Shown one piece after another: positions 1 through 11,904 of a stretch of DNA of 64,000 nucleotides. The notes under the pieces are model-generated. The model was not told where the DNA came from, ran no database searches, and saw nothing but the letters and a program-made list of their open reading frames with translations. Within the stretch, counting starts at the first letter, position 1; each line of letters begins with the position of its first letter. The position numbers and the translations under genes are program-made. Source of the DNA: Corynebacterium massiliense DSM 45435 (GTDB lineage: Bacteria; Actinomycetota; Actinomycetes; Mycobacteriales; Mycobacteriaceae); contig NZ_CP063189.1 of NCBI RefSeq assembly GCF_028609805.1, forward strand, positions 1,860,001-1,924,000, given 5' to 3'.

Positions 1-416
1 GGGTGGTTGATCCACACCAGGCTGAGTAGTACTCCCCCGGCCGCGCCTGCCCACGCGACAGACAGCAACCACGCGGCCTTTTCCGGGGGCAGGACGATAA
101 GACACAACGGCGTGTAGGTCGCGGCGATAAACACCGAAATGGTGGCGTGATCGGCTCGCCGCCATGCCTGCACCCCGCCCGCGGTCTTCCACGGCCACCG
201 GTGGTAGAGCGCGGAGACACCGAACAGCAGGAGAAATCCGACGCCGTAAATGGTCACCCCGAGCGCCTCGTACCAGCGCAGGGTCATCCACGCGAACGTC
301 ACGAGCACCGCCGAAGACATGCCGGACAACACGGCGGTGACGAGGTGGAACCAGCCGCGCGCCAGCGGCCGTGGGCCGCGGTCGAACGCTAAGTACGTAC
401 GCGCGATGGTCCCCAT
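1..416 (-). CDS. Hemolysin III / PAQR-like membrane protein (3' part outside window)
   Basis: The first 138 codons read on the minus strand; the frame stays open to the window edge, so the C-terminus is missing. Several hydrophobic segments are visible, plus the family blocks ALYHRWPW (about residue 70) and RADHATISVFIAATYTPL (about 87-104), which carry the conserved His and Asp residues of hemolysin III/YqfA proteins. These are multi-pass inner membrane proteins; the hemolytic role is shown only for a few members, so the function here is open. The ATG at 416 follows an AGGTGA ribosome site. It lies 21 bp after the FUSC gene on the same strand and may be the last gene of that transcript. Confidence 0.8.
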   Translation of the reverse strand, partial: MGTIARTYLAFDRGPRPLARGWFHLVTAVLSGMSSAVLVTFAWMTLRWYEALGVTIYGVGFLLLFGVSALYHRWPWKTAGGVQAWRRADHATISVFIAATYTPLCLIVLPPEKAAWLLSVAWAGAAGGVLLSLVWINH

Positions 417-437
417 GCAATTTCACCTGTGCTTTCT

Positions 438-1505
438 CTACATACGCGGACGCGCCTTCGCCATATAGCGATGAACTGTCTTCGGGTGGTCCCAGTAGAA
501 GCTAATCATAATGACTCCCAGTGCCGCCGCGGAGCCGACGATCGTCTCGATGGAACGGGTGACCATGAGCTCGCCGATGGGCAGCGGGTTGAAGTAGTGC
601 ACCATGAGCAGCGCGATGGGCGTGATGAACGTGCTGCCCACCACGTAATTGCGGGTAACGGTTAACTCGGTGAGGAACTGGATGATGGTCACCCAGATAA
701 TGAGCTGCCACGCGTCCATGCCGTGCGAGAGGAGGAACCCGGCTAAAAGCACGCCGGTGAGCGTTCCCAGCACGCGTTGGAGCACGCGCTGGTATTGCAC
801 GAGGTACCGCGGGCCGATGAACGCGACCACCGCGGCGATCATCGCCCAGTACGGGTGGGACAGGTGCGGGGAGAAGCCGACCGACAAAAGTCCCAACAGG
901 CCGGCGATCAGCGGGGCGACGAAGAAGCGCACCGCGCTCGCGATGACGGTAGGCCGCGGCGGGCGCGGAGCGCGCTTCAGCGGACCGCCCGGGACATCGC
1001 CCTCGCCCAGCAGGTGCCATCCCAATCCCAGGGCGACGCAGAATAAGCTGGACGCAAGCGCGGCGAGCAGCGCATCCACGGGATTCGGCCCCTGCGGCAG
1101 CGAACCGATCGCCGCGGTGCAAAAGACAAAGAAGACGGAGCCGGCCGGTCGTAGTCCGCACAAGTTAGCCACCGTCGCGGTGGCGCAGGAAATGACCGAG
1201 GTCACCAGCGTGACCACCAACGGGGAGGCGTGCCACCACGACATCGACGCGCCCAAGGTCACGCAGGTGGCGAGCATCGCACCGACGATGATCTGGTTGG
1301 TCACCCGGATCCGGCGGCCTTCGTGCCGGCCGTAGATGCCGGCAAACGAGCCGAAGTTGGCGCACATGGCCAGATCCATCCGGCCGATGGCCAGCAGCAC
1401 GAATAGCGGGACGGCCACGCCGACCGCGGTGCGGAGTGCGGGGATGTGGTCACGGTTCGGCGGTCGCAGTTCGAATAGTCGTTGGAATTGGACCGCCTGG
1501 TGCAC
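438..1505 (-). CDS. FUSC-family integral membrane protein (putative aromatic acid exporter type)
   Basis: 355 residues with two blocks of hydrophobic helices (about 25-160 and 195-340) separated by a short basic, Pro-rich loop (about 170-190, LKRAPRPPRP). This two-block layout is typical of FUSC/YccS/ArAE-type proteins, some of which export aromatic acids; the substrate here cannot be told. The GTG start at 1505 has an AAAAGGAG site six bases upstream. It follows purL by 61 bp on the same strand. An imperfect GGCGGAA/TTCCGCC hairpin sits in that gap, so read-through from the purine operon is possible but not certain. Confidence 0.75.
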   Translation of the reverse strand: MHQAVQFQRLFELRPPNRDHIPALRTAVGVAVPLFVLLAIGRMDLAMCANFGSFAGIYGRHEGRRIRVTNQIIVGAMLATCVTLGASMSWWHASPLVVTLVTSVISCATATVANLCGLRPAGSVFFVFCTAAIGSLPQGPNPVDALLAALASSLFCVALGLGWHLLGEGDVPGGPLKRAPRPPRPTVIASAVRFFVAPLIAGLLGLLSVGFSPHLSHPYWAMIAAVVAFIGPRYLVQYQRVLQRVLGTLTGVLLAGFLLSHGMDAWQLIIWVTIIQFLTELTVTRNYVVGSTFITPIALLMVHYFNPLPIGELMVTRSIETIVGSAAALGVIMISFYWDHPKTVHRYMAKARPRM

Positions 1506-1566
1506 CTAACACTCCTTTTCGTATCTGCTTGTCATATGAAACGGGGGCGGAAGTGTGGCTTTCCGC

Positions 1567-3831
<2,265 letters not shown>

Positions 3832-3843
3832 CAAGGTCACTCC

Positions 3844-4539
3844 TTAGGCGTTCGAGGTCGCGGTTGCGTTGCCGGCGACGGTGGCAAGCGCCGAGGTAAA
3901 GAGCTTCAGCCCGTCCGTGGACGGGCCGGTGAGCGTGTCGATGGCGTGCTCCGGGTGCGGCATGAGCCCCACGACGTTGCCGGCTTCGTTAGTAATGCCC
4001 GCGATGTCCCCGAGCGAGCCGTTGAAGTTGTCGGTGTAGCGGAAGACGACCTGGCCTTCCTTCTCCAGCTTTTCGATGGTCTCCGGCGCCGCCTGGAAGC
4101 GGCCCTCGCCGTGCTTGGCCGGGATGTGGATCTTTTCGCCTTCGGTCAGCTCGCCCGTCCACGCGGTCTTGTCGCTGGCCACCTCGAGGAAGATGTCCTC
4201 GCAGTGGAAGTGCAGACCCACGTTGCGGGTGAGCGCGCCCTCCAAGAGACCGGCCTCGGTTAGGATCTGGAAGCCGTTGCAGATGCCGAGCACCGGCATG
4301 CCGTCGCGGGCGGCGTCTACCACCGAGCGCATGACGGGCGCCTGTGCGGAGATCGCCCCGGAGCGCAGATAGTCGCCGTACGAGAAACCGCCCGGGACCA
4401 CGACCGCGTCCACGCCGTGCAGGTCGCTATCCGCGTGCCACAGGTCGACGACTTCTGCGCCGGCGTAGCGGACGGCGCGGGCAGCGTCGACATCGTCAAG
4501 CGTGCCCGGGAAGGTGATTACTCCGATCTTGGCTGGCAC
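3844..4539 (-). CDS. purQ: Phosphoribosylformylglycinamidine synthase, glutaminase subunit PurQ
   Basis: Class I glutamine amidotransferase that releases ammonia from glutamine for PurL. The catalytic triad is visible: Cys87 in LGICNGFQ, and His195 and Glu197 in MPHPEHA. The 231-residue length is usual. The GTG start at 4539 directly abuts the purS TAA (TAAGTG), so the two genes are translationally linked. It forms the purS-purQ-purL operon in the order typical of Gram-positive bacteria. Confidence 0.96.
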   Translation of the reverse strand: MPAKIGVITFPGTLDDVDAARAVRYAGAEVVDLWHADSDLHGVDAVVVPGGFSYGDYLRSGAISAQAPVMRSVVDAARDGMPVLGICNGFQILTEAGLLEGALTRNVGLHFHCEDIFLEVASDKTAWTGELTEGEKIHIPAKHGEGRFQAAPETIEKLEKEGQVVFRYTDNFNGSLGDIAGITNEAGNVVGLMPHPEHAIDTLTGPSTDGLKLFTSALATVAGNATATSNA

Positions 4540-4776
4540 TTACTCGCCCTCCACAACTTCGTAGTCTTCAATGACGGTGTTGGCCAAGAGGGTGGAGGCA
4601 ACGCGCTCCAGCTCCTCGCGGGAGACCGAATCGTCTACCTCGATTTCGAAGCGCTTGCCCTGGCGGACATCGCTCACACCGTCCACCCCGATGCGCCCCA
4701 GCGCGCGGACCACGGCTTTGCCCTGGGGGTCGAGGATTTCTTCCTTCGGCATGACATTGACAACTACACGAGCCAT
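4540..4776 (-). CDS. purS: Phosphoribosylformylglycinamidine synthase subunit PurS
   Basis: A 78-residue protein with the PurS pattern: an N-terminal beta strand (ARVVVNVMPKEEILDPQG), then GKRFEIEVDD and a final strand IEDYEVVEGE. PurS dimers bridge PurL and PurQ and form the ammonia channel. Two ATGs are in frame (4782 and 4776). The AAAAGGGA site touches the first and is six bases from the second, so 4776 is preferred. A TAGACT -10-like element lies at 4823-4828 on the minus strand, about 50 bp upstream, and probably starts the operon. Confidence 0.93.
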   Translation of the reverse strand: MARVVVNVMPKEEILDPQGKAVVRALGRIGVDGVSDVRQGKRFEIEVDDSVSREELERVASTLLANTVIEDYEVVEGE

Positions 4777-5088
4777 GAGCATTCCCTTTTACTAGTGCTG
4801 GGCAGAAGTTTTCGCGCCTGTCAGTCTAGCGGCCGGCCCCCGTATCGACCTAGCCGCATGCCGCGCACGCTCCCAATGCCCCGCCACCCGACCGCGCGCT
4901 ACCGCCGCGCGCTACGCCACGGCGAACGGGAGGTTACGAAAAGTGAATCCTTCTCCCCTGCAAGGTGAACTTTGCGTGAGCGGCATCTAAACCCGCAGGA
5001 CGCCGGCAACAGTTCGGTTTCAGGCCGGTCACAGATGGATTAAAGCTATATGGGTCCTTTCTCAGCATGACCAGCTAGGAGCTTTTTC
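4777..5088. other. Intergenic promoter region between purS and the nuclease gene
   Basis: 312 bp between divergent genes. For purS (leftward) I see TAGACT at 4823-4828 as a likely -10. For the nuclease (rightward) an AT-richer stretch with TATATG around 5047 and a good AGGAG site at 5076-5080 stand before its ATG. No tRNA, open frame or clear repressor palindrome is visible. A purine riboswitch was looked for and not recognised. Confidence 0.5.
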
Positions 5089-8000
5089 ATGTCCTCGCGC
5101 ACACTCGGTGCCCTCGCCATCGCGGCGGTCACCTCCACCACCCTCGCGAATGTCGCCGTCCCAGCGGCAACGGCCACTCCGGCCGGCGACAACGTCGTCA
5201 TCTCCGAGATCTACGGCGGTGGCGGCAACAAGGGCGCCACCTACACCAATGACTTCATTGAGCTGTACAACCCGACCGATCACGACATCGATCTGACCGG
5301 CTGGACGGCCAAGTACTTCGGCAAATCCGGCAACCCGGGCGAAGCGACGCCACTGTCCGGCAGCATCAAAGCCGGCGGTTACTACCTGATCGCGGAATCC
5401 AAGGGCACCGGCGGAACCGAGCCGCTGCCTGCTCCGGACGCGTCCGGTAACGCGACCATGGGCGGTTCGGACGGCTCCGTCGAACTCGTCGACGCCGACA
5501 ACACGACGGTTGACCTGGCCGGTTACGGCAAGACCGCCAAGTTCGAGGGCGCTGCGGCGAAGGCTGCGTCGAACGCTACCTCTGCAGCGCGCGATGAGAA
5601 CGGCACCGACACCGACGACAACTCGGCGGACTTCACCATCGGTGACCCCACCCCGACCAATTCCGGAAACCCGGAAGACAACCAGGGAGAAAACACCCCG
5701 GGCAACAACGACAACCAGGACGGCGACGCCACCCCTGCCCCGGGCACGGACACCGATACCGACGGTGTCATCCCCATCGCGGACATTCAGGGCACCGGCA
5801 CCGCCAGCCCGCTGGTGAACAAGACCGTGACCACCCGCGGCGTGGTCACCGCCTCCTACCCGGACGGCGGCCTGAACGGCTACATGATCCAGACCCCGGG
5901 CACGGGCAAGGAAGAAAAGCACGCGGGCGACGCCTCCGACGGCATCTTCGTCTACTCCAAGGACACCGCCTCCTTCCCGGAGATCGGCACCTTTGTCGAG
6001 GTCACCGGAACCGTTGCCGAGTTCAAGGAGAACACGCAGCTGACCAACCCGAAGACCACCGCCCTCGACGAGGAGCATGAGGACGTCACCCCGGTTGCCG
6101 TGGACACCCTGCCCGCGGGCGCGGAGGCACGCGAGGCCTACGAGTCCATGCTCATCCAGCCGGGCACCCACACCGTGACCAACAACTTCGGGCTCAACCG
6201 CTTCGGCGAAATCGGCCTCGCCCCGGGCGAGGAGGCCTTCCGCCAGCCGTCCGATATCTACCAGCCGAGCAAGGACCCCAACTCGGAACTGCAAAAGCTC
6301 ACCAAGGAGCAGCAGGAGAAGCTGGTCACGCTTGACGATGGCCGCACCGGCGACTACACCCGCGGCGCCTCAGACGTGCCCCTGCCCTACCTCGCGCAGG
6401 ACGGCGCGCAGACCATCAAGCCGCTGCGCACCACCGACCACGTGGAGTTCCAACACCCGGTTGTGGTCAACTACTCCTTTGACAAGTGGCGCCTGCAGCC
6501 GACCTCCCCGGTGACGGGCGAGACCGCCGGCGCGGACCTCCCCATCACCTGGGAGAACTCCCGCGACGCTGAGATTGACGTCCCGAACCAGGTAAAGGGC
6601 GACTACACCATCTCCGCGTTCAACGTGCTCAACTACTTCACGTCCCTGGGCAAGGACCACAACTGCGGGCACTACGACGACCGTGAGGGAAAGCCCGTGA
6701 CCGCCAAGGACTGCGACGTCCGCGGTGCCTACTCCGAGGACGCGTTCCGCGATCAGGAACGGAAGATCGTCAACGCCATCAACGGGCTAGACGCGGACGT
6801 CATCGCGCTGTCTGAAATCGAAAACGGCTACGCCACCACCGGCGACAAGTCCAAGCGCGACAATGCGCTCAACCACCTCGTCGACGAGCTCAACAAGGCC
6901 GGCGGCAACTGGAAGGCGGTGGCCTCCCCTAAGGACCTGCCGGTCAAGGGCGATGCCATCCGCACCGCGTTCATCTACGACCCGGACCGCGTCACCCCGG
7001 TCGGTGAGTCCCGCATCTTCACCGACGATCGCTTCACCGGCACCGCCCGCGAGCCGCTCGCGCAGGAATTCGCCCCGGTGACTTCTCCGGGCCAGCGTGA
7101 CGATGCCAAGGAGTCCTTCGTTGCGGTGGCCAACCACTTCAAGTCCAAAGGTTCGGTGGCCAAGGGCGACAAGGATGCCGGTGACGGCCAGGGCAACAAC
7201 CCGAATGTCCGTAACTCGCAGGCCCAGGCAGTCCTCGACCACCTGAGCAAGCAGGAGGACTGGAAGGACAAGGCCACCTTCGTCATGGGGGATCTGAACA
7301 CCTACACCCACGAGACCCCGCTCGAGACCTTCCGCACCGCCGGCTACACCGTCCCGGCCGAGGACTTCGGGGCCTCCGCTTCCTACCAGTTCGATGGCCT
7401 GCTGGGCTCTCTGGATCACGTCCTGGCCAACAAGGTTGCCGCCGGCAAGCTGCAAGACGCCCAGGTGTGGGATATCAACTCCGACGAAGCCGTCGCGTTC
7501 GAATACTCCCGCCGCCACGCCAACGTCGTGGACTTCTACGACGACAGCCCGTTCCGCTCCTCCGACCACGATCCAGTCAAGGTCGGCTTCCGCCTCGACG
7601 GCGCGGACGATTCCGATGGCTCGGACAACGCCAACGGATCTGACAACGCCAACGAGCAGCCGGGCACCGATCCGGATACCAAGCCGGGCGAGACCCCGGG
7701 CGAAACCCCCGGCGACAACCAGGGCGGCGAGAACCAGGGTGGCGAAAGCCACGACGGTGACAACCAGGGTGGCGAAACCCCAGGCAACGAGCCGAATGAC
7801 AAGCCGGGCAGCAAGCCGGGCACCAAGCCGTCTCTGCCGTCGCAGTCCAGCAAAGCCAAGTCCGTACTGTCGGCTGCTCTGCCGCTTCTGGGCGGTCTGG
7901 GTATCGGCGCGGCCATCCTCGGCCTTCTTCCGCTGTTCAATAACTCGGACGACGCCGCGCACCGCGCGGCGGTCGAGCACTACGTCGCTGATTCACTGAA

Positions 8001-8106
8001 GGGCCGCACGCCGGCGTCCTTCCACGGTTTCATCGATGGCGTGGCACGCACCGTGGCTCAGCTGAGCTCCGGCCTGTCGTTCTGGGACTTCCTGCGGAAG
8101 AACTAG
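5089..8106 (+). CDS. Secreted, cell-envelope-anchored ExeM/NucH-type nuclease with lamin-tail domain
   Basis: 1005 residues. Order: signal peptide (1-30, ending in ATATPA), lamin-tail-like domain (about 33-180, VISEIYGGGGN... FIELYNPT), acidic Asn/Gly linker, an OB-fold-like region (about 226-330), an endonuclease/exonuclease/phosphatase domain (about 505-835), a Gly/Gln/Glu/Pro linker with NQGGE-type repeats, one transmembrane helix (925-950) and a 55-residue tail. Nuclease motifs are visible: SEIENG (metal-binding Glu), MGDLNTY, SLDHVLANK and SSDHDPVKVG (catalytic His). It probably degrades extracellular DNA for phosphate or nucleosides. The ATG follows AGGAGC by six bases. Its stop overlaps the stop of the convergent gene at CTAG (8103-8106). 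Confidence 0.9.
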   Translation: MSSRTLGALAIAAVTSTTLANVAVPAATATPAGDNVVISEIYGGGGNKGATYTNDFIELYNPTDHDIDLTGWTAKYFGKSGNPGEATPLSGSIKAGGYYLIAESKGTGGTEPLPAPDASGNATMGGSDGSVELVDADNTTVDLAGYGKTAKFEGAAAKAASNATSAARDENGTDTDDNSADFTIGDPTPTNSGNPEDNQGENTPGNNDNQDGDATPAPGTDTDTDGVIPIADIQGTGTASPLVNKTVTTRGVVTASYPDGGLNGYMIQTPGTGKEEKHAGDASDGIFVYSKDTASFPEIGTFVEVTGTVAEFKENTQLTNPKTTALDEEHEDVTPVAVDTLPAGAEAREAYESMLIQPGTHTVTNNFGLNRFGEIGLAPGEEAFRQPSDIYQPSKDPNSELQKLTKEQQEKLVTLDDGRTGDYTRGASDVPLPYLAQDGAQTIKPLRTTDHVEFQHPVVVNYSFDKWRLQPTSPVTGETAGADLPITWENSRDAEIDVPNQVKGDYTISAFNVLNYFTSLGKDHNCGHYDDREGKPVTAKDCDVRGAYSEDAFRDQERKIVNAINGLDADVIALSEIENGYATTGDKSKRDNALNHLVDELNKAGGNWKAVASPKDLPVKGDAIRTAFIYDPDRVTPVGESRIFTDDRFTGTAREPLAQEFAPVTSPGQRDDAKESFVAVANHFKSKGSVAKGDKDAGDGQGNNPNVRNSQAQAVLDHLSKQEDWKDKATFVMGDLNTYTHETPLETFRTAGYTVPAEDFGASASYQFDGLLGSLDHVLANKVAAGKLQDAQVWDINSDEAVAFEYSRRHANVVDFYDDSPFRSSDHDPVKVGFRLDGADDSDGSDNANGSDNANEQPGTDPDTKPGETPGETPGDNQGGENQGGESHDGDNQGGETPGNEPNDKPGSKPGTKPSLPSQSSKAKSVLSAALPLLGGLGIGAAILGLLPLFNNSDDAAHRAAVEHYVADSLKGRTPASFHGFIDGVARTVAQLSSGLSFWDFLRKN

Positions 8107-8789
8107 TAAAACACGCGGTAGTCCGCGGGTTTTGCGCCCGCGGCCGCCGCCTTGGTCACGGCCTTGAGGAAGTCGTTAGCGACCTTTTTGTCGTCCAAAT
8201 TGCGGGCAGACGTGGAAAGCCGCACCGTGTTCCCGCGGTTGGCTGAACGCTGCGCCGCCCGCACGATGTTGCGCCGCCACCACTTCGCCGCGCCGAAGCC
8301 CTCGCCGAAGGACAGGTTGCGTGCCTGATGGAAGGCATCGTCACGCAAGTCGTGCACACCGCGCGTGGACACCGCGAGCTTGAAGTCGAAGGACGGGAGG
8401 ACCTCTAGCGTCCCGGGGGACATCCGCCACCGCGGCGGGGCGAAAATATCCGGGGTAAACCCGATCTTCTTCATCTGCCGCGTCGCGCCTTTGAGCCGCA
8501 GGTTCGCCTCGTGCGGGTCCAGGTTCGCAAACTCCGCGCGCCGGCCCTGCACCGGCTGGTCAAAGCCGTTCAGGATGAGCAAGCGACCCGCCTCCTGCTG
8601 TTCTTCCAGCCAGCCCTTCGTCTTCGAATCCTTGGCCAGGTGCCAGTTGCCGTCGATGTGCGGCGCAACGAGCAGGGAGACGGGGATCCCCTCCGCATCC
8701 AGGTTCTTCATCAACCGTGCGGCATTCGCGCGGGTTCCGGAAAAGATGCTGGAGATGGATACCAAAAGGTGGCCGGGCATGACGGCCAT
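8103..8789 (-). CDS. DUF2334 / polysaccharide deacetylase-like protein
   Basis: 228 residues, no signal peptide. The chain begins with a beta strand (HLLVSISSIFSG), then NAARLMKNLDAEGIPVSLLVAPHIDG and later GFTPDIFAPPRWRMSP. This resembles the (beta/alpha) barrel of DUF2334 proteins, distant relatives of NodB-type deacetylases. The metal-binding Asp-Asp pair of true deacetylases is not evident at the N-terminus, so catalysis is doubtful. The ATG at 8789 has an AGGA site that overlaps the stop of the upstream peptidase gene; the two are 12 bp apart and surely co-transcribed. Confidence 0.65.
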   Translation of the reverse strand: MAVMPGHLLVSISSIFSGTRANAARLMKNLDAEGIPVSLLVAPHIDGNWHLAKDSKTKGWLEEQQEAGRLLILNGFDQPVQGRRAEFANLDPHEANLRLKGATRQMKKIGFTPDIFAPPRWRMSPGTLEVLPSFDFKLAVSTRGVHDLRDDAFHQARNLSFGEGFGAAKWWRRNIVRAAQRSANRGNTVRLSTSARNLDDKKVANDFLKAVTKAAAAGAKPADYRVFY

Positions 8790-8801
8790 TATCGCATATT
8801 C

Positions 8802-10937
8802 CTACTTCGACAGCCCCGTCGCCTGGTTGATGAGCCACGCGTACTCGAACGCGTTCTGCCGCCACTTCTTGTACCGCCCGGACACACCGCCGTGGCCGGC
8901 GGACATCTCCGTCTTGAGTAGGAACGTGCCGCCCGTGGCGGTGCGCTGAAGTTCCGCGATCCACTTGGCCGGCTCAACGTAGAGCACGCGAGTGTCATTC
9001 AGCGAAGTTACCGCGAGGATGTTCGGGTACTCCTTGGCTTCGACGTTTTCATACGGCGCGTAAGACGCCATGTAGTCGTAGTACTCCGGATCGTGGTACG
9101 GGTCGCCCCATTCGTCCCACTCGGTCACCGTGAGCGGGAGCTCCGGTTTCAGCATCGAGGTCAGCGGGTCCACGAACGGGACCACGGCCTGGATGGCCTT
9201 AAAACGGTCCGGAGCCATGTTGGCCACCGCGCCCATGAGCATGCCGCCAGCCGAGCCACCTTCGGCGACCAGAGCATCACGCTTGGCGATGCCCCTTTCC
9301 ACCAAGTCATCCGCCACCGCAATGAAGTCAGTGAAGGTGTTTTTCTTCTTGTCCATCTTGCCGTCGTCGTACCAGATACGGCCCATCTCCCCGCCGCCGC
9401 GCACGTGCGCGACCGCGAAGATCATGCCGCGATCCAGAAGCGACAGGCGCGTGTAGGAAAAGCCCGGGTCGGTCGAGGACTCGTAGGAGCCGTAGCCGTA
9501 CAGAAGCGTCGGCTGCGGACGGTCGGTGTCTGGGTCCGCGCGATGCACCACAGAGACCGGGATCTCGGTTCCGTCGTCCGCAGTGGTCCACAGACGGTAG
9601 GCGGTGTAGTCCCCCGGGTCGTAACCGCCCTGCACCTCCTGCTCTTTGAGCAGGGTGCGCTCGCCGGATTCCACCCAGTAATCGAAAAGCTGCGTCGGCT
9701 GGGTAAACGACGCATAGCTAAACCGGAAGACCGGCGCGTCCCACTCCGGGTTGCCCAGCGGTCCGACGGTGAAGATCTCCTCGTCGAACTGCAGCTCCTC
9801 GAATTCGGTAAAGCCATCTTCCGTCAGACGCATCACGGCCGCCTGCCCGATGCCACCGCGGCGATAGACAGCCACGATGTAATCGCGGTAAGTATCCACG
9901 CCCTCGAAGCGGACGTCCTCACTGTGCGGGACAAGCACGTCGAGCTCGCGCAGCGGCGCCAGCTCCGCCCCCGTCAGCGCGGGGCTCTGCGCCAACTCGA
10001 AGTTCGGGCCATGGGCGTTATGCGTGACAATCCACGTGTCCTGCCCCGCGACAACGGCGTGGTCGACGTCGTACTCCACGCCCCGCTCGCGCTCCCACAG
10101 CACCCGGAATTCACCCTCCGGGTTGTCCTGCTCGAGTGCCCAGATCTCCGTCGTGATCTTGGAACCGACCTCAATGAACAGGTACTTCTCACTGCGCGAA
10201 CCGCCGACTCCGACGTTAAAGCGCGCGTCGTCTTCTTGGAAGACAAGCACGTCTTCGTCCTGCGGGGTGCCCACCTTGTGGCGGTACACGGTATCCGGCC
10301 GCCACGCGTCGTCCACGCGCTGGTAGAAGATGTAGTCCTCGCCCACCCAGGTGGCGCCGTAGAAAATTCCGGTGAGGTGATCCTCGAGTAACTCGCCGGT
10401 CTCTAGGTCCTTGATGTAGAGGTCGAAGCGCTCATCGCCAGTCGTATCCACCGAGTAGGCGAACAGCCGGCCGGAGGTGGTGACAGACGCCGCGCCGATG
10501 GAGAAGAACTCATGATCCGCCGCCAGCTCGTTGGCGTCCAGGATGATCTGCTCGCCGTCCGGGCGGCCCTCCTCAGGGCCCGGGATGGTCGGCGGGTTCC
10601 ACGGGTCCGAGCCCTTTTCCACCGGAATGCGGCAGGAGTAGCCGTAGTCTTTCCCCTCCGCCGTGCGGCCGTAGTACCAGTAGTCGCCCGCGCGGGTGGG
10701 CACGGACATGTCCGTCTCCTTCACCCGGGACTTAATCTCCTGGAAGATGTTCTCCGACATCTCGTCCAGGTGCGCGGTGTGCTGCGTCGTGTACGCGTTC
10801 TGCGCCTCGAGGTAGTCGATGGTCTCCTGCGAGGTTTTGTCGCGCATCCACTCGAAGTCATCGACAAACTCGCGGCCGTGGAACGACCGCGTCACCGGGT
10901 GGACGGGGGCGTGCGGAACAGGAACGTTATCAGTCAT
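8802..10937 (-). CDS. ptrB: S9 family oligopeptidase (oligopeptidase B-like)
   Basis: 711 residues: a beta-propeller (about 70-410) followed by an alpha/beta hydrolase domain (about 430-711). The catalytic serine lies in EGGSAGGMLMG, the Asp in TSLNDTRVLY and the His in SAGHGGVSGR near the C-terminus. Oligopeptidase B-type enzymes cut short peptides after basic residues in the cytosol; no signal peptide is seen. The frame stays open upstream to 10985, but the ATG at 10937 (MTDNVPVPHAPVHPVTRSF) starts where homologues begin and sits 8 nt after TAGAGT, so a leaderless mRNA is likely. Confidence 0.88.
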   Translation of the reverse strand: MTDNVPVPHAPVHPVTRSFHGREFVDDFEWMRDKTSQETIDYLEAQNAYTTQHTAHLDEMSENIFQEIKSRVKETDMSVPTRAGDYWYYGRTAEGKDYGYSCRIPVEKGSDPWNPPTIPGPEEGRPDGEQIILDANELAADHEFFSIGAASVTTSGRLFAYSVDTTGDERFDLYIKDLETGELLEDHLTGIFYGATWVGEDYIFYQRVDDAWRPDTVYRHKVGTPQDEDVLVFQEDDARFNVGVGGSRSEKYLFIEVGSKITTEIWALEQDNPEGEFRVLWERERGVEYDVDHAVVAGQDTWIVTHNAHGPNFELAQSPALTGAELAPLRELDVLVPHSEDVRFEGVDTYRDYIVAVYRRGGIGQAAVMRLTEDGFTEFEELQFDEEIFTVGPLGNPEWDAPVFRFSYASFTQPTQLFDYWVESGERTLLKEQEVQGGYDPGDYTAYRLWTTADDGTEIPVSVVHRADPDTDRPQPTLLYGYGSYESSTDPGFSYTRLSLLDRGMIFAVAHVRGGGEMGRIWYDDGKMDKKKNTFTDFIAVADDLVERGIAKRDALVAEGGSAGGMLMGAVANMAPDRFKAIQAVVPFVDPLTSMLKPELPLTVTEWDEWGDPYHDPEYYDYMASYAPYENVEAKEYPNILAVTSLNDTRVLYVEPAKWIAELQRTATGGTFLLKTEMSAGHGGVSGRYKKWRQNAFEYAWLINQATGLSK

Positions 10938-11006
10938 AGCGCCCCACTCTACGCGCGGCGATCCGGCCCCTGGTCCCGCCCTCAAAGCGGGAGGAATACC
11001 TCCGCG

Positions 11007-11891
11007 CTAGCCCAGGTAGTCGGCGAAGCTCTCGCCGGTCAGACGCTCGTAGGCCTCGATGTAGCGCTTGCGGGTCGCCTCCACTACATCGTCAGGCAGG
11101 CGCGGCGGCTTCTCACCGGAGGCGGCATCCCAGCCGGATGCGTCGGAGGTCAGCCAGTCGCGCACATACTGCTTGTCAAAGCTGGGCTGGTTTTTACCCG
11201 GCGCGTAGGAATCCGCCGGCCAGTAGCGGGAGGAATCCGGGGTGAGTACCTCGTCGGCCAGCACCAAGTTGCCGTTGTGGTCCAGGCCGAACTCCAGCTT
11301 GGTATCCGCCAGGATGATGCCCTTCCCGCGCGCAAGGTCTGCCCCAGCCTGGTAGATGCGCAACGTTGCGTCGCGCAGCTCCGCGGCGCGCTCCTTGCCC
11401 AGCTCCTCGGCCATGAACTCGAACGAGACGTTCTCGTCATGGTCGCCCTGCTCCGCCTTGGTGGCCGGGGTAAAGATCGGTTCGTCCAGCTGGGAGGCTT
11501 CCTCCAGCCCGGCGGGCAGCTCGATGCCGCACACGGTGCCGCTGGCGTCGTATTCTTTGCGCCCGGATCCGGTGAGGTAACCGCGCGCGACGCACTCGAA
11601 CGGCACCATGTCGAGCTTCTGCACCAGCATCGCCTGCCCGCGCACGTTTTCCGGAATGCGCGGATCATCCAACGGGCCGGCCAGGTGGTTCGGGAAATCC
11701 AGGCGGTCGAAGAAGAACTTCGACGTCCCTGTCAGAACCCGTCCCTTATCGGGAATGGCCGGTTCGAGGGCGAAATCGTAGGCGGAGATTCGGTCCGAGG
11801 CGACGAGCAGGAGCGTGTTTTCGTCCACCTCGTAGATGTCCCGGACCTTGCCCGAGTGCAGGTGCGTGTAGTCAGAGAGCTCTAAAGCCAT
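11007..11891 (-). CDS. purC: Phosphoribosylaminoimidazole-succinocarboxamide synthase PurC
   Basis: SAICAR synthase, joining CAIR and aspartate with ATP (step 8 of purine synthesis). Motifs include HSGKVRDIY (about residue 12), [13 protein letters not shown] and LADTKLEFG. Length 294 matches the actinobacterial enzyme. An upstream in-frame start at 11918 would run into purB, so the ATG at 11891 ([11 protein letters not shown]) is chosen. TACACT stands six bases before this ATG with no Shine-Dalgarno site, which suggests an internal promoter making a leaderless mRNA although purB ends only 13 bp upstream. Confidence 0.95.
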   Translation of the reverse strand: MALELSDYTHLHSGKVRDIYEVDENTLLLVASDRISAYDFALEPAIPDKGRVLTGTSKFFFDRLDFPNHLAGPLDDPRIPENVRGQAMLVQKLDMVPFECVARGYLTGSGRKEYDASGTVCGIELPAGLEEASQLDEPIFTPATKAEQGDHDENVSFEFMAEELGKERAAELRDATLRIYQAGADLARGKGIILADTKLEFGLDHNGNLVLADEVLTPDSSRYWPADSYAPGKNQPSFDKQYVRDWLTSDASGWDAASGEKPPRLPDDVVEATRKRYIEAYERLTGESFADYLG

Positions 11892-11904
11892 GGGTTTAGT
11901 GTAG

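Noticed and set aside
416..438. Possible frameshifted fusion of the FUSC and hemolysin III genes
   Set aside because: Each has its own ribosome site and complete family N-terminus; they are separate genes.
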